DNA of 64,000 nucleotides from Marinimicrobium hydrolyticum (GCF_030848505.1 NZ_JAVDDU010000011.1:49257-113256); one strand, 5' to 3'; counted from the stretch's first letter, positions 17,432-29,446 are shown. Made by a program: numbers and translations. The notes: a model not told the origin generated them from the sequence alone.

Positions 17432-20311
17432 ATGGATAAAATCCTTGTCAGGGGTGCGCGCACCCACAATCTTAAGAATGTCGACCTGGATATCCCCCGC
17501 GACAAGCTGGTGGTGATCACAGGCTTGTCTGGCTCGGGGAAATCCTCCCTGGCCTTCGACACCCTGTATGCGGAAGGACAGCGGCGTTATGTTGAGTCGC
17601 TATCCACTTACGCCCGACAGTTTTTGTCCATGATGGAAAAGCCCGACGTGGACCATGTGGAGGGCCTAAGCCCCGCCATCTCCATTGAACAAAAGTCCAC
17701 TTCGCACAACCCTCGCTCCACAGTCGGCACCATTACTGAGATTTACGATTACCTGCGCCTGCTGTTCGCCCGAGTGGGGGAGCCCCGCTGCCCATTGCAC
17801 GGGGAGCCTCTGAAGGCGCAAACCGTGAGTGAGATGGTGGATACCGTCTTGGCTATGCCGGAAGGCACCAAACTGATGCTGCTTGCGCCCGTAGTGCGCG
17901 ACCGAAAAGGTGAGCACTTGCACACCTTCGAGCAACTGAAACGCGACGGTTTCATACGCGCCCGGGTCGACGGCATTCTGGTGGATTTGGACGATGTCCC
18001 CGAGCTGGATAAGAAAAAGAAACACAGCATTGATGTGGTTGTGGATCGCTTCAAGGTTAGGCCCGATTTGCAACTACGCCTGTCGGAATCGTTTGAAACG
18101 GCGCTGGGAATTACCGAAGGATTGGCCGGCATCAGCTTTATGGATGGCGAGCAGGCTGACCGGGTATTCTCAGCCAAGCACGCTTGCCCTGTGTGTGACT
18201 ACAGTTTAAGCGAACTAGAGCCGCGCCTGTTTTCCTTTAACAACCCCGCCGGCGCCTGCCCCACGTGCGACGGCTTAGGTATGAAGCAGTTCTTCGACGA
18301 GACGCGCGTAGTGTTGTTTCCCGATGCGTCGCTATCCGAAGGGGCGATTCGCGGCTGGGACAAACGGAATATTTACTATTTTCACATGCTGGCGTCTCTG
18401 GCCGCGCACTACGGATTTGACGTCGATACACCCTGGAACAAATTGAAAGCTGAGCATCGTAAAGCCGTGCTGTATGGTTCCGGCGACCAAGAGCTCGACT
18501 TCAGCTACGTCAATGAGCGGGGCGACTTGTACCAGCGCCGCCACACCTTCGAAGGGGTGCTGCCCAATATGGAGCGCCGCTATCGGGACACCGAATCATC
18601 CATGGTGCGCGAAGAGCTGGGCAAGTATATGTCTTCCCAGCCCTGCCCCGATTGTGGTGGCGCGCGCCTGCGCTCAGAGGCTCGAAATGTGTTTGTGGAT
18701 GAGCGCACCCTGCCGGAGATCACCGACCTATCCGTAGGGGAGGCGGAAGATTATTTTACTCAGCTTACTTTCACCGGCAGCAAAGCAGAAATAGCCGAAA
18801 AAATTCTCAAAGAGTTACGCGAGCGCTTCCAGTTCCTCGTGGATGTGGGCTTGAACTACCTCACCTTAAGCCGCAGTGCGGACAGCTTGTCTGGCGGTGA
18901 AGCGCAACGCATTCGCTTGGCCAGCCAAATCGGCGCCGGATTAGTCGGTGTTATGTATATTCTCGACGAACCCTCGATTGGCCTGCACCAGCGTGATAAT
19001 GAGCGCTTACTTCGAACACTCACCCACTTACGCGACATCGGCAACACGGTGATTGTTGTTGAGCACGACGAAGATGCCATCCGCCAGGCTGACCACGTCA
19101 TCGACATAGGGCCAGGAGCCGGCGTGCACGGCGGGGAGATTATCGCCCAGGGTGATGTGCAAGCCATTATGAATGCGCCGGAGTCGATCACCGGTCAGTA
19201 TTTAACAGGAACACGCCAGATTGCCATTCCGTCCCAACGCCTGCCAATGGACCCCGATAAGGTTCTACGTTTGAAGGGGGCTCGTGGCAACAACCTACAA
19301 AACGTCACGCTGGAGCTCCCGGTGGGGTTAATGACCTGCGTCACCGGCGTTTCCGGCTCCGGCAAATCGACCCTCATCAATGCCACGCTCTACCCTTTGG
19401 CGGCGACCGAACTCAACGGTGCCACCACACTAAAGGCGGCAGAACATGATAGCGTCGAGGGCATGTCACTGTTCGACAAATGTGTGGATATCGACCAGAG
19501 CCCCATCGGCCGAACGCCTCGGTCAAATCCCGCCACTTACACAGGCATCTTTACGCCGGTACGTGAACTCTTTGCCGGCACACAAGAGGCGCGCTCCAGA
19601 GGCTATAAGCCAGGTCGCTTTAGCTTCAATGTCAAAGGTGGCCGCTGCGAAGCCTGTCAGGGTGATGGTGTAACCAAAGTGGAAATGCATTTTCTACCCG
19701 ATGTGTTCGTACCCTGCGACGTGTGCAAAGGTAAGCGCTACAACCGGGAAACCTTAGAAGTGAAATATAAGGGGAAAAGCATCCATGATGTCCTAGACCT
19801 GACAGTGGAGGACGCGCGTGAATTCTTTGACCCCATACCGGCCGTAGCCAACAAACTACAAACCTTAATGGATGTGGGACTGTCCTACATACGCTTGGGG
19901 CAGGCAGCGACGACGCTGTCAGGCGGGGAAGCACAAAGGGTCAAGCTGGCTCGAGAATTGTCCAAGCGCGATACCGGTCAAACGCTCTACATCCTGGACG
20001 AGCCCACCACCGGCCTTCACTTTTACGACATCGAACAGCTACTGGCGGTACTGCATCGACTGCGGGACCACGGCAACACCGTGGTGGTGATTGAGCACAA
20101 CCTGGACGTCATCAAAACCGCCGACTGGGTGATAGATTTGGGACCTGAAGGGGGTAGCGGTGGCGGTCAAATCATTGCCAGCGGGACACCGGAACAGGTC
20201 GCCAGCCAACCCCAGTCCTACACCGGACAGTTTCTTAAGCCGATTCTGAACGCCAAGCCTTCTGCGAAAAGAAAGTCGCCCGTGCGCAAAGCCGTCAAAC
20301 CGAAGGCATAA
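17432..20311 (+). CDS. uvrA: Excinuclease ABC subunit A
   Basis: UvrA, 959 residues (E. coli 940), recognises bulky DNA lesions with UvrB in nucleotide excision repair. It holds two ABC ATPase halves: Walker [11 protein letters not shown] near the N-terminus and [10 protein letters not shown] near residue 635, and two LSGGEAQR signatures. Zinc-finger cysteines are visible in [14 protein letters not shown] and in [19 protein letters not shown]. The C-terminal 20 residues are lysine/arginine-rich. It is divergent from the yajR-like gene and ends at a bidirectional terminator shared with rplQ. Confidence 0.97.
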   Translation: MDKILVRGARTHNLKNVDLDIPRDKLVVITGLSGSGKSSLAFDTLYAEGQRRYVESLSTYARQFLSMMEKPDVDHVEGLSPAISIEQKSTSHNPRSTVGTITEIYDYLRLLFARVGEPRCPLHGEPLKAQTVSEMVDTVLAMPEGTKLMLLAPVVRDRKGEHLHTFEQLKRDGFIRARVDGILVDLDDVPELDKKKKHSIDVVVDRFKVRPDLQLRLSESFETALGITEGLAGISFMDGEQADRVFSAKHACPVCDYSLSELEPRLFSFNNPAGACPTCDGLGMKQFFDETRVVLFPDASLSEGAIRGWDKRNIYYFHMLASLAAHYGFDVDTPWNKLKAEHRKAVLYGSGDQELDFSYVNERGDLYQRRHTFEGVLPNMERRYRDTESSMVREELGKYMSSQPCPDCGGARLRSEARNVFVDERTLPEITDLSVGEAEDYFTQLTFTGSKAEIAEKILKELRERFQFLVDVGLNYLTLSRSADSLSGGEAQRIRLASQIGAGLVGVMYILDEPSIGLHQRDNERLLRTLTHLRDIGNTVIVVEHDEDAIRQADHVIDIGPGAGVHGGEIIAQGDVQAIMNAPESITGQYLTGTRQIAIPSQRLPMDPDKVLRLKGARGNNLQNVTLELPVGLMTCVTGVSGSGKSTLINATLYPLAATELNGATTLKAAEHDSVEGMSLFDKCVDIDQSPIGRTPRSNPATYTGIFTPVRELFAGTQEARSRGYKPGRFSFNVKGGRCEACQGDGVTKVEMHFLPDVFVPCDVCKGKRYNRETLEVKYKGKSIHDVLDLTVEDAREFFDPIPAVANKLQTLMDVGLSYIRLGQAATTLSGGEAQRVKLARELSKRDTGQTLYILDEPTTGLHFYDIEQLLAVLHRLRDHGNTVVVIEHNLDVIKTADWVIDLGPEGGSGGGQIIASGTPEQVASQPQSYTGQFLKPILNAKPSAKRKSPVRKAVKPKA

Positions 20312-20320
20312 AGAAGGCAT

Positions 20321-20352
20321 AAAAAAGCCAGGCTCGATGGCCTGGCTTTTTT
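20321..20352. terminator. Bidirectional terminator between uvrA and rplQ
   Basis: AAAAAAGCCAGGC and GCCTGGCTTTTTT form a 13-bp stem with a 6-base loop. The A-run on one side and T-run on the other let it work for uvrA (plus) and for the alpha operon ending at rplQ (minus). Confidence 0.9.
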
Positions 20353-20388
20353 ATGAACACCACCCACTAGGGGATGGCTAACAGCTAT

Positions 20389-20799
20389 TTACTCTGCTGC
20401 TTCAGTCTTCGGCTCACTGGTTTCCTCAGTCGCCTCAACCACCGGACGATCCACCAGCTCGACGTACGCCATAGGCGCTTTGTCGCCGGCACGGAAACCG
20501 CACTTCAAAATACGAATGTACCCACCTGGGCGGTTCTCGTAACGCTTACCCAGATCGCTGAACAACTTACCCACAGCCTCTTTGCTCTGCAGACGGCTAA
20601 ACGCCAGGCGGCGATTAGCCACGCTGTCGTTCTTGGCCAAAGTAATCAGAGGCTCGGCAACCCGGCGCAACTCTTTGGCTTTTGGTAAAGTGGTCTTAAT
20701 CAGCTCGTGCTCAACCAAAGACGCAGTCATGTTGCGAAACATGGCTTTGCGATGAGAACTGTTACGATTCAGTTGACGGCCACTATGACGATGACGCAT
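20389..20799 (-). CDS. rplQ: 50S ribosomal protein L17
   Basis: 136 residues (E. coli 127). The start [20 protein letters not shown] is characteristic. L17 lies near the peptide exit tunnel of the large subunit. The extra C-terminal residues are acidic ([13 protein letters not shown]), an extension beyond the E. coli protein. Last gene of the alpha operon, 79 bp after rpoA. Confidence 0.97.
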   Translation of the reverse strand: MRHRHSGRQLNRNSSHRKAMFRNMTASLVEHELIKTTLPKAKELRRVAEPLITLAKNDSVANRRLAFSRLQSKEAVGKLFSDLGKRYENRPGGYIRILKCGFRAGDKAPMAYVELVDRPVVEATEETSEPKTEAAE

Positions 20800-20878
20800 G
20801 ACGCTAAATCCTTCACAAATGATCGCTTCACAGCGATCGCGTTAATCGCCGGCCGTAGCCGGCAAACAAATCATTAAG

Positions 20879-21868
20879 TCAGTCTTCGTTTCTCAAGCTG
20901 GCCGGGGGCCAGTTTTCCAAACGCATACCGAGAGACAAACCGCGCGAAGCGAGTACGTCTTTGATCTCGGTAAGAGACTTCTTACCCAAGTTTGGTGTCT
21001 TCAACAGCTCCACCTCAGTGCGCTGAATCAGGTCACCAATATAATAGATGTTCTCGGCCTTGAGGCAGTTGGCTGAGCGAACGGTCAGTTCCAGATCATC
21101 CACCGGACGCAATAGAACTGGATCAATCGCCTCTTCCTTCTGCACTGGAGTCGACTGTTTGTCGGCTTCCAGGTCTACGAACACAGCAAGCTGCTGCTGC
21201 AGGATCGTAGCGGCACGTCGAATCGCCTCTTCGGGATCAACTGTACCGTTGGTTTCCAGCTCAAGAATCAACTTATCCAAGTCGGTACGCTGCTCAACCC
21301 GCGCGCTTTCCACAGAGTAAGCCAAACGGCGTACTGGGCTGAAGGAAGCATCTAACTGCAGGCGGCCGATGGCTCGAGTCTCGTCTTCTTCCTGACGGCG
21401 GCTATCAGCTGGCTGATAACCTCGACCACGAGATACGGTCAAGCGCATATTGAGCTCTGTGCTGCTGGTAATGTTCGCGATGACCAGCTCTGGATTCTTC
21501 ACCTCAATATCGTGATCGAGCTGAATATCCGCCGCGGTCACGGCACCTGGACCCTTCTTGCTCAGAGTCAGGACCGCTTGATCCTTACCGTGCATAACAA
21601 CAGCCAAATTCTTCAGGTTGAGCAGGATCTCAATAACATCTTCCCGCACACCTTCGATATCGCTGTACTCATGCAAAACGCCGTCGATCTCTACTTCAGT
21701 TACGGCACAGCCGGCCATTGAGGACAGCAAGATACGCCGCAGTGCGTTGCCCAAAGTATGTCCAAAGCCACGCTCTAGCGGTTCCAGGACCACACGCGCG
21801 TGATTGGGACTGTTTTCGGTCACGTCGATATGACGCGGAGTCAAAAATTCGTTTACTGCAGTCTGCAT
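20879..21868 (-). CDS. rpoA: RNA polymerase alpha subunit
   Basis: 329 residues. The N-terminal domain ([16 protein letters not shown] through about 235) dimerises and nucleates the polymerase; [20 protein letters not shown] is the core motif. A linker leads to the C-terminal domain, where [14 protein letters not shown] and [19 protein letters not shown] form the UP-element and activator contact surface. ATG at 21868 is chosen over an in-frame GTG two codons earlier because AGGTG is well spaced for it. Confidence 0.97.
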   Translation of the reverse strand: MQTAVNEFLTPRHIDVTENSPNHARVVLEPLERGFGHTLGNALRRILLSSMAGCAVTEVEIDGVLHEYSDIEGVREDVIEILLNLKNLAVVMHGKDQAVLTLSKKGPGAVTAADIQLDHDIEVKNPELVIANITSSTELNMRLTVSRGRGYQPADSRRQEEDETRAIGRLQLDASFSPVRRLAYSVESARVEQRTDLDKLILELETNGTVDPEEAIRRAATILQQQLAVFVDLEADKQSTPVQKEEAIDPVLLRPVDDLELTVRSANCLKAENIYYIGDLIQRTEVELLKTPNLGKKSLTEIKDVLASRGLSLGMRLENWPPASLRNED

Positions 21869-21894
21869 AGCCACACCTGTTAGCGGTTAGTCCC

Positions 21895-22515
21895 TTATTT
21901 AGAGTAAAGCTCTACAATGAGGTTCTCGTTAATTTCAGCTGGCAAATCGCTGCGATCAGGAACTCGGGTAAAAACGCCTTCTTTCTTATCTGCGTTCACG
22001 TCAACCCACTCAACCTCACCGCGTTGCCCCGCGAGGGTCAGTGCGTTTTGGATACGCAGTTGATTTTTGGCCTTCTCACGCACGGTAATTACGTCGCCTT
22101 CCTTCACTTGGTAGGATGCAACATTTACCGTAGCTCCGTTAACGCTAATGGCCTTGTGAGACACCATCTGGCGTGACTCAGCGCGCGTGGAACCAAAGCC
22201 CATGCGGTATACCACGTTGTCGAGTCGAGTTTCCAGGAGCTTGAGCAGGTTTTCACCGGTTGCACCTTTACGTCTCGCTGCCTCTTTGTAGTAGCTGCGG
22301 AACTGCTTTTCCATAATGCCGTAGGTGCGGCGTACTTTCTGTTTTTCCCGCAACTGAACGCCGTAATCCGACAATCGACCGCGACGCTGGCCGTGTTGAC
22401 CCGGAGCCGTTTCCAGTTTGCATTTTGAGTCCAGCGCACGAGCGCCACTCTTCAGGAAGAGGTCAGTACCCTCCCGGCGGGATAATTTACAAGTTGGTCC
22501 AATATAACGTGCCAT
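21895..22515 (-). CDS. rpsD: 30S ribosomal protein S4
   Basis: 206 residues, the E. coli length. It begins [19 protein letters not shown] and carries the S4 RNA-binding domain ([28 protein letters not shown]). S4 is a primary 16S rRNA binder; in enterobacteria it represses translation of its own operon. It sits 13 bp after rpsK. Confidence 0.97.
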   Translation of the reverse strand: MARYIGPTCKLSRREGTDLFLKSGARALDSKCKLETAPGQHGQRRGRLSDYGVQLREKQKVRRTYGIMEKQFRSYYKEAARRKGATGENLLKLLETRLDNVVYRMGFGSTRAESRQMVSHKAISVNGATVNVASYQVKEGDVITVREKAKNQLRIQNALTLAGQRGEVEWVDVNADKKEGVFTRVPDRSDLPAEINENLIVELYSK

Positions 22516-22528
22516 TCTCTAATTCCCC

Positions 22529-22921
22529 TTACACTCGACGTTTCTTGGGTGGACGACAGCCGTTGTGTGGAATCGGCGTCACGTCGACAATGTTGGTTAT
22601 CTTGTAACCAGCATTATTCAGAGCCCTAACCGCAGATTCGCGACCGGGACCGGGGCCTTTCACTTCAACGTCGAGGTTTTTCAAACCATACTCTTTGGCA
22701 GCTTCACCCGCACGTTCGGCGGCTACCTGAGCAGCAAACGGGGTGCTTTTGCGTGAACCGCGGAACCCGGAGCCGCCGGAAGTGGCCCAGCTCAAGGTAT
22801 TACCCTGACGGTCAGTGATCGTGACAATCGTGTTGTTAAAAGAAGCGTGGATGTGGGCTACCCCGTCCACCACCGTCTTTTTGACCTTCTTCTTCGTGGT
22901 CTTATTACTTGGCTTCGCCAT
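22529..22921 (-). CDS. rpsK: 30S ribosomal protein S11
   Basis: 130 residues (E. coli 129). [19 protein letters not shown] and the C-terminal [18 protein letters not shown] are diagnostic; the conserved Asn-Gly in PHNGC is the site that can form isoaspartate. S11 helps form the mRNA platform of the 30S subunit. Confidence 0.97.
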   Translation of the reverse strand: MAKPSNKTTKKKVKKTVVDGVAHIHASFNNTIVTITDRQGNTLSWATSGGSGFRGSRKSTPFAAQVAAERAGEAAKEYGLKNLDVEVKGPGPGRESAVRALNNAGYKITNIVDVTPIPHNGCRPPKKRRV

Positions 22922-22975
22922 AGCAATCTCTTCCTAACCTGTTGTTACTGTATTGAATGACAGACCGCTAGCCGC

Positions 22976-23332
22976 TTACTTACGAATCGGCTTACGGGGC
23001 CCTTTACGGGTTCTGGCGTTAGTCTTAGTGCGCTGACCATTAACCGGCAGGCTACGACGGTGGCGCAAGCCACGGTAGCAACCCAAGTCCATCAGACGCT
23101 TGATATTCATAGACACAACACGACGCAAGTCACCCTCTACAGTGAACTTACTGACTTCCGAACGGATGGATTCCAGCTGCTCTTCCGACAATGAGCCAAG
23201 CTTGGCATCTTCCGGAATACCCGTGGCGGCACAGATTTTCTGTGCCGTAGTACGGCCTACTCCGAAAACGTAAGTCAGAGATACAACCGCGTGTTTGTGG
23301 TCTGGTATGTTTACACCAGCAATACGGGCCAT
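22976..23332 (-). CDS. rpsM: 30S ribosomal protein S13
   Basis: 118 residues, the E. coli length. [16 protein letters not shown], the helix-two-turn-helix region and the basic tail [17 protein letters not shown] region identify it. S13 sits in the head of the 30S and bridges to L5 and P-site tRNA. First gene behind the alpha promoter at 23410-23438. Confidence 0.97.
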   Translation of the reverse strand: MARIAGVNIPDHKHAVVSLTYVFGVGRTTAQKICAATGIPEDAKLGSLSEEQLESIRSEVSKFTVEGDLRRVVSMNIKRLMDLGCYRGLRHRRSLPVNGQRTKTNARTRKGPRKPIRK

Positions 23333-23409
23333 TCAAAATACTCCAGTAACACAAAAATTGTAGCGTTGACGGTAAATAGACGCCACCCAACACCCCGAAA
23401 AGGCGCGCA

Positions 23410-23438
23410 AGGATAGCGATAAAATTACCAAAAATCAA
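23410..23438 (-). promoter_or_regulatory. Promoter of the alpha operon (rpsM-rpsK-rpsD-rpoA-rplQ)
   Basis: On the minus strand TTGATT (23433-23438), a 17-base spacer and TATCCT (23410-23415) are followed by a GC-rich discriminator GCGCGCC typical of growth-rate-controlled promoters. It leaves a leader of about 70 nt before rpsM. The 237-bp rpmJ-rpsM gap also holds hairpins CAGCAG/CTGCTG and GCCAGC/GCTGGC upstream of the promoter, possibly ending spc-operon transcripts. Confidence 0.75.
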
Positions 23439-23569
23439 TAGCCTGAGAATTTCTCCTCAAACGACAGTCAACGCCCCCTTTCTTCTACAGCAGTTTCACT
23501 GCTGGATTCTTACCAGAAAGCCAGCACGAAGCTGGCCCCCGGCTCGCCGTAGAAACGGCTTGATTTGTC

Positions 23570-23686
23570 TTAGCCTTGACGCTGCTTGTGGCGCGGCTCA
23601 GCGGAGCAGATTACCCGCAGAACGCCATTGCGCCGAACCATTTTGCAGTTCCGGCAGATCTTTTTTACAGAAGCACGAACTTTCAT
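23570..23686 (-). CDS. rpmJ: 50S ribosomal protein L36 (zinc-binding form)
   Basis: A 38-codon gene with the family pattern [19 protein letters not shown]. Cys-11, Cys-14, Cys-27 and His-33 form the zinc ribbon of the C-plus paralogue. It is 21 bp after secY and ends the spc operon, as in E. coli. Confidence 0.96.
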   Translation of the reverse strand: MKVRASVKKICRNCKMVRRNGVLRVICSAEPRHKQRQG

Positions 23687-23707
23687 GATCCTACCCCAAC
23701 ACCGGGT

Positions 23708-25045
23708 TTAGCGAGCGTTTCCGCTGCCGAACCCTTTTAAGTTTGACTTCTTCATCAACGATTCGTACTGATGAGACATCAGGTGTGACTGAACCTGGGA
23801 CATAAAGTCCATTACCACGACCACCACGATCAGCAGCGAGGTACCACCTAAATAGAAGGGCACGTTGGCCGCAACTACCAGGAACTGGGGCATCAAGCAC
23901 ACCGCGGACATATAGACAGCACCGACCACCGTGAGGCGTGTTAGAACACTGTCAATATACTTTGCCGACTGCTCTCCGGGACGAATCCCCGGTATATAAG
24001 CACCGGACTTTTTCAAATTCTCGGCCACTTCTTTCGGGTTAAACATCAACGCCGTGTAGAAGAAGCAGAAAAATGAAATCAACCCCGCAAACAACAGGAT
24101 GTGCAAAGGTTGTCCAGGGCCAATAGCCAAGGATATCTCTTGCAGCAGGTTGCTGGCGAAGCCTTCACCCTCGCCGCCAGCCCATTGGGCTATAGACGCG
24201 GGAAACAGCAAAATACTGCTGGCAAAAATGGCCGGGATTACGCCCGCCATATTGATCTTCAGCGGCAGATGGCTGGTTTGCTGGGCGTACGCGGTACGAC
24301 CTTGCTGTCGCTTGGCGTAGTTTACCGTGATACGACGCTGACCGCGTTCGATTTTCACAATACCCCAAACCACGGCCAGAGCAACAATGCCAATGACCAG
24401 CAAGAACAGCAGGTGTAGATCACCCTGGCGTGCGCTCTCAAAAGCCTGGCCAATGGCCCCTGGCAAGCCGGCAACAATCCCGGCAAAGATCAGCATGGAA
24501 ATACCGTTACCAACGCCTTTCTCAGTGATCTGCTCACCAAGCCACATCATGAACACTGCCCCTGTAACCAGGGTAGTCACTGCCACGAAGTAAAAAGCAA
24601 ACCCTGGCTCACCGCCGTAGGCAAAGCCAGAAAAACTTACCGCCATGGCCATTGCCTGGATGGTGGCAAGGAACACCGTACCGTAACGCGTATACTGGTT
24701 AATCTTACGACGCCCAGCATCGCCTTCTTTCTTCAGTTGCTCTAGAGACGGCGTCACTGCAGTCATTAACTGCATAATAATAGACGCCGAAATATAGGGC
24801 ATGATCCCAAGAGCGAGAATACTCATCCGCTCTAACGCGCCACCGGAAAACATATTAAACAGACCAAGAATGGTTCCCTGGTTCTGTGTAAACAAGTTTG
24901 CGATGCGCTCTGGGTCCAACCCGGGTACCGGAATGTGGGTACCGATCCGATACACGACAATTGCCAGGAACAGAAAGCGAAGGCGAGCCCAAAGCTCGCC
25001 TAACCCTTTATTACTTCCTAACGGCATAGTTCCGGGAGTTGCCAT
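23708..25045 (-). CDS. secY: Protein translocase subunit SecY
   Basis: The 445-residue channel subunit of the SecYEG translocon, with ten predicted helices. Early [29 protein letters not shown] leads into helix 1; GMLIFAG-like and [16 protein letters not shown] regions near the C-terminus are typical cytoplasmic contacts for ribosome and SecA. ATG at 25045 is favoured over a GTG two codons earlier because GAGG is properly spaced only for the ATG. Confidence 0.97.
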   Translation of the reverse strand: MATPGTMPLGSNKGLGELWARLRFLFLAIVVYRIGTHIPVPGLDPERIANLFTQNQGTILGLFNMFSGGALERMSILALGIMPYISASIIMQLMTAVTPSLEQLKKEGDAGRRKINQYTRYGTVFLATIQAMAMAVSFSGFAYGGEPGFAFYFVAVTTLVTGAVFMMWLGEQITEKGVGNGISMLIFAGIVAGLPGAIGQAFESARQGDLHLLFLLVIGIVALAVVWGIVKIERGQRRITVNYAKRQQGRTAYAQQTSHLPLKINMAGVIPAIFASSILLFPASIAQWAGGEGEGFASNLLQEISLAIGPGQPLHILLFAGLISFFCFFYTALMFNPKEVAENLKKSGAYIPGIRPGEQSAKYIDSVLTRLTVVGAVYMSAVCLMPQFLVVAANVPFYLGGTSLLIVVVVVMDFMSQVQSHLMSHQYESLMKKSNLKGFGSGNAR

Positions 25046-25054
25046 TGGCACCTC

Positions 25055-25489
25055 TTACTCTTCAATTTTCCCGCCAGCGGCTTCGATAGCAGCCCTGGCG
25101 CCCTTGGTTACTGCAAGACCCTTGACAGTTACCGCTTGTTTTAGCTCCCCGGAAGCGAAGATCTTAGCTCGCTTGATACCAGAACCGATCACGTCAGCCT
25201 GCTTCAAGGTCTCCAGATCGATAACGCCACCCTCCACTTTATTCAGCTCGGACAACCGCACTTCTGCAGTAACCCGGCCGATGCGGGAGGAGAAACCAAA
25301 TTTCGGCAGACGCTTCTGCAAAGGCATTTGACCGCCTTCGAAACCGGGCTTCACGGTACCGCCTGAGCGAGACTTCAAACCTTTGTGGCCGCGACCAGCA
25401 GTTTTACCCAGGCCACTACCGATACCACGACCCACGCGCTTTTTGCTGTGCGTGCTGCCGGGGGCGGGACTCAGCGTATTAAGACGCAT
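25055..25489 (-). CDS. rplO: 50S ribosomal protein L15
   Basis: 144 residues, same as E. coli. [20 protein letters not shown] and the glycine/arginine-rich extended N-terminal arm [17 protein letters not shown] are diagnostic. Begins one base after rpmD, so the two are translated together. Confidence 0.97.
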   Translation of the reverse strand: MRLNTLSPAPGSTHSKKRVGRGIGSGLGKTAGRGHKGLKSRSGGTVKPGFEGGQMPLQKRLPKFGFSSRIGRVTAEVRLSELNKVEGGVIDLETLKQADVIGSGIKRAKIFASGELKQAVTVKGLAVTKGARAAIEAAGGKIEE

Positions 25490-25490
25490 G

Positions 25491-25676
25491 TTACTCTCCC
25501 TCTACCTTAACCAGATAGTTAACTGTGTTAATCATGCCACGAACTGAGGGAGTGTCTTCCACCTCAACAGTGTGGTTAATTCGGCGCAAGCCCAAACCGG
25601 TAACGCAAGCCTTGTGGTTCTTCAACCGGCCAGCTGTGCTCCGAACCTGGGTCACTTTAATCATCTTCTTAGCCAT
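25491..25676 (-). CDS. rpmD: 50S ribosomal protein L30
   Basis: 61 residues (E. coli 59). [19 protein letters not shown] and [20 protein letters not shown] are the family core. Flanked by rpsE and rplO in the standard spc order. Confidence 0.96.
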   Translation of the reverse strand: MAKKMIKVTQVRSTAGRLKNHKACVTGLGLRRINHTVEVEDTPSVRGMINTVNYLVKVEGE

Positions 25677-25714
25677 GGTCGTGTTCCGCTATCAATATAA
25701 CTGTCGCGTGCCAA

Positions 25715-26224
25715 TTAATTCAGAATGTCTTCTACGCTTTTGCCGCGCTTCGCCGCTACGGCATAAGGAGAGGCCATGGTTTTCAGCGCGTTAAACGTGG
25801 CACGAACAACGTTCACCGGATTGGTAGAACCGTAGCACTTAGCCAAAACGTTCTGCACTCCGGCAATTTCCAGCACTGAGCGCATCGCGCCGCCGGCAAT
25901 AACGCCGGTACCCTGAGAGGCGGGCTGCATAAACACTTTAGAGGCGCCATGACGACCCTTGGTGGCGTACTGCAGGGTATCGCCTTTCAACTCAACGTTG
26001 ATCATGTTACGGCGAGCCGCTTCCATCGCTTTTTGAATGGCCACAGGTACTTCACGCGCCTTGCCACGACCAAAACCGACTTTACCGTTACCGTCACCGA
26101 CAACTGTCAGGGCAGTAAAGGCGAAGATACGACCACCCTTTACCGTCTTAGCAACACGATTGACTTGAACCAGCTTTTCCTGGAAGCCTTCAGTGTTGCT
26201 CTCTTCTTTCTTAGCGTATGCCAT
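25715..26224 (-). CDS. rpsE: 30S ribosomal protein S5
   Basis: 169 residues (E. coli 167). [20 protein letters not shown] is the double-stranded RNA-binding region, which includes the loop where spectinomycin-resistance changes map in other bacteria. S5 acts in decoding fidelity and mRNA unwinding at the entry channel. Confidence 0.97.
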   Translation of the reverse strand: MAYAKKEESNTEGFQEKLVQVNRVAKTVKGGRIFAFTALTVVGDGNGKVGFGRGKAREVPVAIQKAMEAARRNMINVELKGDTLQYATKGRHGASKVFMQPASQGTGVIAGGAMRSVLEIAGVQNVLAKCYGSTNPVNVVRATFNALKTMASPYAVAAKRGKSVEDILN

Positions 26225-26234
26225 ATCTTAACCC

Positions 26235-26585
26235 TTAGAATTCCAGTCCAGCTTCACGCGCAGCGTCTGCCAGGGCCTTCACTCGGCCGTGATACCTAAA
26301 GCCACTGCGATCAAAGGCAACCCGCGAAACGCCGGCTGCTTTAGCGCGCTCGGCCACTAAGGCGCCGACCCCTTTAGCCGCATCAGCATTGCCAGTTTTA
26401 CCGGCGCGCAGCTCTTTATCTAGAGTGGAGGCACTCGCAATTACGCGAGCGCCGTCTTCAGCAATTACTTGCGCGTATATATGCCGCGGAGTGCGGTGCA
26501 CAGCCAGGCGATTCACGCCCAACTCACGAATCTTAGCTCGGGCACGACGCGCTCGGCGAAGACGAGATTGCTTCTTATCGCTCAT
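26235..26585 (-). CDS. rplR: 50S ribosomal protein L18
   Basis: 116 residues (E. coli 117). The basic N-terminus [19 protein letters not shown] binds 5S rRNA, and the end [20 protein letters not shown] is the conserved C-terminal block. Together with L5 it places 5S rRNA in the central protuberance. Confidence 0.97.
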   Translation of the reverse strand: MSDKKQSRLRRARRARAKIRELGVNRLAVHRTPRHIYAQVIAEDGARVIASASTLDKELRAGKTGNADAAKGVGALVAERAKAAGVSRVAFDRSGFRYHGRVKALADAAREAGLEF

Positions 26586-26594
26586 ATCCTGGCC

Positions 26595-27128
26595 CTACTT
26601 CTTCTTGGCTTCTTTACGACGTACTTGCTCATCAGCGTATCGGACGCCCTTGCCTTTATAAGGCTCTGGCTCACGCAATGCGCGAATTTCCGACGCTACC
26701 TGACCGAGCAGCTGCTTATCAGCGCTCTTAAGTACAATTTCTGTCTGGCTCGGAGTTTCGGCCTGTACACCCTCCGGGAGGGTATAACTAACAGGCTGCG
26801 AATAACCCAAAGACAGGTTTACAGTTTTACCCTCGACCTTTGCACGATAACCGACGCCGACCAGCTGGAGCTTTTGCTCAAAGCCTTTATCAACACCGAC
26901 CACCATACCATTGACCAGCGCACGCATAGTGCCCGCCAATGCTCGAGACTGCTTGGCCCCATTCCGAGCGGAAAAGGTAAGAAGGTTATCTTCCTGCTTA
27001 ACCTCTACCAGCTCATGAATGACCAGAGCCAACATACCATTGCTGCCTTTAACTGTAAGGTCTTGCCCTTGAAGGGTGACATTTACAGCAGCAGGTACTT
27101 CAACCGGACTGTTTGCAACTCGTGACAT
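26595..27128 (-). CDS. rplF: 50S ribosomal protein L6
   Basis: 177 residues, same as E. coli. [20 protein letters not shown] opens the first of two similar domains; the end [20 protein letters not shown] is the family signature. L6 sits near the sarcin-ricin loop where elongation factors bind. Confidence 0.97.
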   Translation of the reverse strand: MSRVANSPVEVPAAVNVTLQGQDLTVKGSNGMLALVIHELVEVKQEDNLLTFSARNGAKQSRALAGTMRALVNGMVVGVDKGFEQKLQLVGVGYRAKVEGKTVNLSLGYSQPVSYTLPEGVQAETPSQTEIVLKSADKQLLGQVASEIRALREPEPYKGKGVRYADEQVRRKEAKKK

Positions 27129-27140
27129 GACAACTTCCCA

Positions 27141-27533
27141 TTAAAAAACTGTGCAGAGGACTTCGCCACCAACGCCTGCGGCGCGAGCGGCCCGATCAGT
27201 CATTACACCTTTACTGGTAGAGACGATCGCAACACCCAAACCACTGCGAACAGTCGGCAGCGTGTCTTTACCAGCATAACTGCGCAAACCGGGGCGACTG
27301 ACACGATCCAACTCAGCGATAACCGGCTTACCCTCGAAATATTTCAACTCAATCGTCAACTCCGCCTTGGCTTCATCGTTCACCGAGAAGCCTTTGACAT
27401 AGCCCTCGTCTTGGAGAACTTTGGCGACGCTGGCCTTCAACTTAGAGGAAGGCATTGAGACAGTGGCTTTGCCCACCTGCTGCGCATTGCGAATGCGGGT
27501 CAGCATATCTGCCAATGGATCTTGCATGCTCAT
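27141..27533 (-). CDS. rpsH: 30S ribosomal protein S8
   Basis: 130 residues, same as E. coli. [20 protein letters not shown] and [20 protein letters not shown] are diagnostic. S8 binds helix 21 of 16S rRNA and in E. coli represses the spc operon at the rplE start; I did not identify that target here. Confidence 0.97.
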   Translation of the reverse strand: MSMQDPLADMLTRIRNAQQVGKATVSMPSSKLKASVAKVLQDEGYVKGFSVNDEAKAELTIELKYFEGKPVIAELDRVSRPGLRSYAGKDTLPTVRSGLGVAIVSTSKGVMTDRAARAAGVGGEVLCTVF

Positions 27534-27564
27534 CGAATTCTGCTCCTAAAATTATGCCGTGGGC

Positions 27565-27870
27565 TTACCAGCTGGACTTAACCAGGCCGGGGACGTCCCC
27601 ACGCATGGCGGCTTCACGCAATTTATGCCGACACAAGCCGAATTTCCGATACACACCGTGCGGGCGACCAGTAACCCGGCAGCGATTACGCTGGCGGCTG
27701 GCACTGGCGTCGCGGGGCATCTTCTGCAATTTAATTTGCGCTTCCCAAACTTGCTCTTCCGTAGAAGCAGGATTAACAATAATTGCTTTCAGTTCAGCAC
27801 GCTTGGCGGCGAACCTTTCGACCGTACGAGCACGTTTTACTTCCCGTGCCACCATAGATTTCTTAGCCAT
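27565..27870 (-). CDS. rpsN: 30S ribosomal protein S14 (long, zinc-free form)
   Basis: 101 residues, same as E. coli. The C-terminal [21 protein letters not shown] block is clear. It lacks the CxxC...CxxC pattern, so it is the C-minus type, in contrast to the zinc-binding L36 of the same operon. Confidence 0.97.
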   Translation of the reverse strand: MAKKSMVAREVKRARTVERFAAKRAELKAIIVNPASTEEQVWEAQIKLQKMPRDASASRQRNRCRVTGRPHGVYRKFGLCRHKLREAAMRGDVPGLVKSSW

Positions 27871-27879
27871 ACGCTACCC

Positions 27880-28419
27880 TTAACCTTTGAACGGGAAGTT
27901 GAACGCTTTCAGCAAGGCGCGCCCTTCATCGTCGTTCCGTGCACTAGTGGTAATACAAATATCCAGACCGCGCAGTTTATCTACCTTGTCGTAATCGATC
28001 TCAGGAAAGATAATTTGCTCAGTCACGCCCATGGAGAAGTTGCCACGGCCATCAAACTGTTTCGGGCTGATGCCACGGAAGTCACGAATCCGCGGAATTG
28101 CAATGGACACCAGGCGGTCAAGGAATTCGTACATCCGATCCTGACGCAGGGTCACTTTGCAGCCAATCGGCCAGCCATCGCGGATCTTAAAGCCGGCAAT
28201 AGAATTGCGAGCCTTGGTCACGATGGGCTTTTGACCACAGATCTTTTCCAGGTCACCAACGGCGTGATCCAGGATTTTCTTGTCGCCAACCGCTTCACCC
28301 ACACCCATATTAATGGTGATCTTGGTGATCTTGGGGACTTCCATTACGTTCGCCAGACCTAACTCTTCTTTAAGTTTGGGTGCCAGCTCGTTACGATACT
28401 TTGCTTTTAGCCTAGCCAT
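27880..28419 (-). CDS. rplE: 50S ribosomal protein L5
   Basis: 179 residues, same as E. coli. [18 protein letters not shown] and [21 protein letters not shown] (central) mark it. L5 binds 5S rRNA and contacts S13 across the subunit interface. Confidence 0.97.
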   Translation of the reverse strand: MARLKAKYRNELAPKLKEELGLANVMEVPKITKITINMGVGEAVGDKKILDHAVGDLEKICGQKPIVTKARNSIAGFKIRDGWPIGCKVTLRQDRMYEFLDRLVSIAIPRIRDFRGISPKQFDGRGNFSMGVTEQIIFPEIDYDKVDKLRGLDICITTSARNDDEGRALLKAFNFPFKG

Positions 28420-28425
28420 GTCTAC

Positions 28426-28740
28426 TTACGCCTCTACGGCTTCGCCATTGGATTTGAAGACGCGAATCTTCTTATCGCCTTCAACTTTAAAGCCGACGCG
28501 ATCCGCTTTTTTCGTTGCCGGGTTGTAGATGGCAACGTTTGAAGCTTGAATCGCCGCTTCTTTTTCGATGATTCCGCCGGGCACGCCCATTTGCGGATTC
28601 GGTTTTTGGTGCTTTTTGATCATGTTGACGCCGGAAACCATAAGGCGACCATCGGTCATTACACGGGTCACTTTCCCACGCTTGCCCTTGTCGCGACCGG
28701 CGATAACAATCACTTCGTCATCACGTTTAATCTTTCGCAT
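28426..28740 (-). CDS. rplX: 50S ribosomal protein L24
   Basis: 104 residues, same as E. coli. The KOW-type start [20 protein letters not shown] sets the start at 28740; an in-frame codon eight residues earlier is not needed. L24 initiates 50S assembly and lies at the tunnel exit. Confidence 0.97.
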   Translation of the reverse strand: MRKIKRDDEVIVIAGRDKGKRGKVTRVMTDGRLMVSGVNMIKKHQKPNPQMGVPGGIIEKEAAIQASNVAIYNPATKKADRVGFKVEGDKKIRVFKSNGEAVEA

Positions 28741-28773
28741 CTGTCTGCCCTCGATTCTCCACACCAGCGTGCT

Positions 28774-29142
28774 TTAAAGCACTTCCGGCGCCAAAGAAAT
28801 GATTTTCATGAACTTTTCGCCACGCAACTCGCGCGTCACAGGCCCAAAAATACGGGTTCCAACCGGAGCATCTTGGTTGTTCAGAAGCACAGCAGCATTG
28901 TCATCAAACTTGATCAATGAACCGTCCTGACGACGCACGCCTTTCTTAGTGCGTACAACCACCGCATTCATTACCTGTCCTTTCTTAACCTTACCGCGAG
29001 GTATGGCCTCTTTCACCGTCACTTTGATGATGTCGCCAACGGCGGCATAACGACGATGGGAGCCGCCAAGAACCTTGATGCACATGACCCGGCGGGCGCC
29101 GCTGTTGTCAGCGACATCCAGGTAACTTTCTGTTTGAATCAT
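28774..29142 (-). CDS. rplN: 50S ribosomal protein L14
   Basis: 122 residues (E. coli 123). [20 protein letters not shown] and [20 protein letters not shown] are characteristic. L14 forms intersubunit bridge B8 and is the binding site of the silencing factor RsfS. First gene of the spc group; no separate promoter was found in the 35 bp before it. Confidence 0.97.
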   Translation of the reverse strand: MIQTESYLDVADNSGARRVMCIKVLGGSHRRYAAVGDIIKVTVKEAIPRGKVKKGQVMNAVVVRTKKGVRRQDGSLIKFDDNAAVLLNNQDAPVGTRIFGPVTRELRGEKFMKIISLAPEVL

Positions 29143-29177
29143 CGTCCGTCTCCGAAACTAATAGTCGCCTGAATCAG

Positions 29178-29444
29178 TTAGATTACAGTGGCGCGCTCTT
29201 CAATTTTCACCAACGCCCATGACTTGGTCTTGGACAGAGGACGAGATTCAGCGATTGTCACTAGGTCGCCAATCTTACACTCATTGCCTTCGTCATGCGC
29301 TTTAAGCTTTGATGACTTGCTCACGTACTTTCCGTACAGTTCGTGCTTAACACGGCGTTCGATCAGCACAGTGACAGTTTTGTCCATCTTGTTGCTGACC
29401 ACTCGACCGGTCAGTGTACGAGCCAGTTTATCTGCCTGAGTCAT
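29178..29444 (-). CDS. rpsQ: 30S ribosomal protein S17
   Basis: 88 residues (E. coli 84). [20 protein letters not shown] opens the OB fold and [18 protein letters not shown] closes it. A primary 16S binder, last gene of the S10 operon in the E. coli scheme. Confidence 0.97.
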   Translation of the reverse strand: MTQADKLARTLTGRVVSNKMDKTVTVLIERRVKHELYGKYVSKSSKLKAHDEGNECKIGDLVTIAESRPLSKTKSWALVKIEERATVI

Positions 29445-29446
29445 CG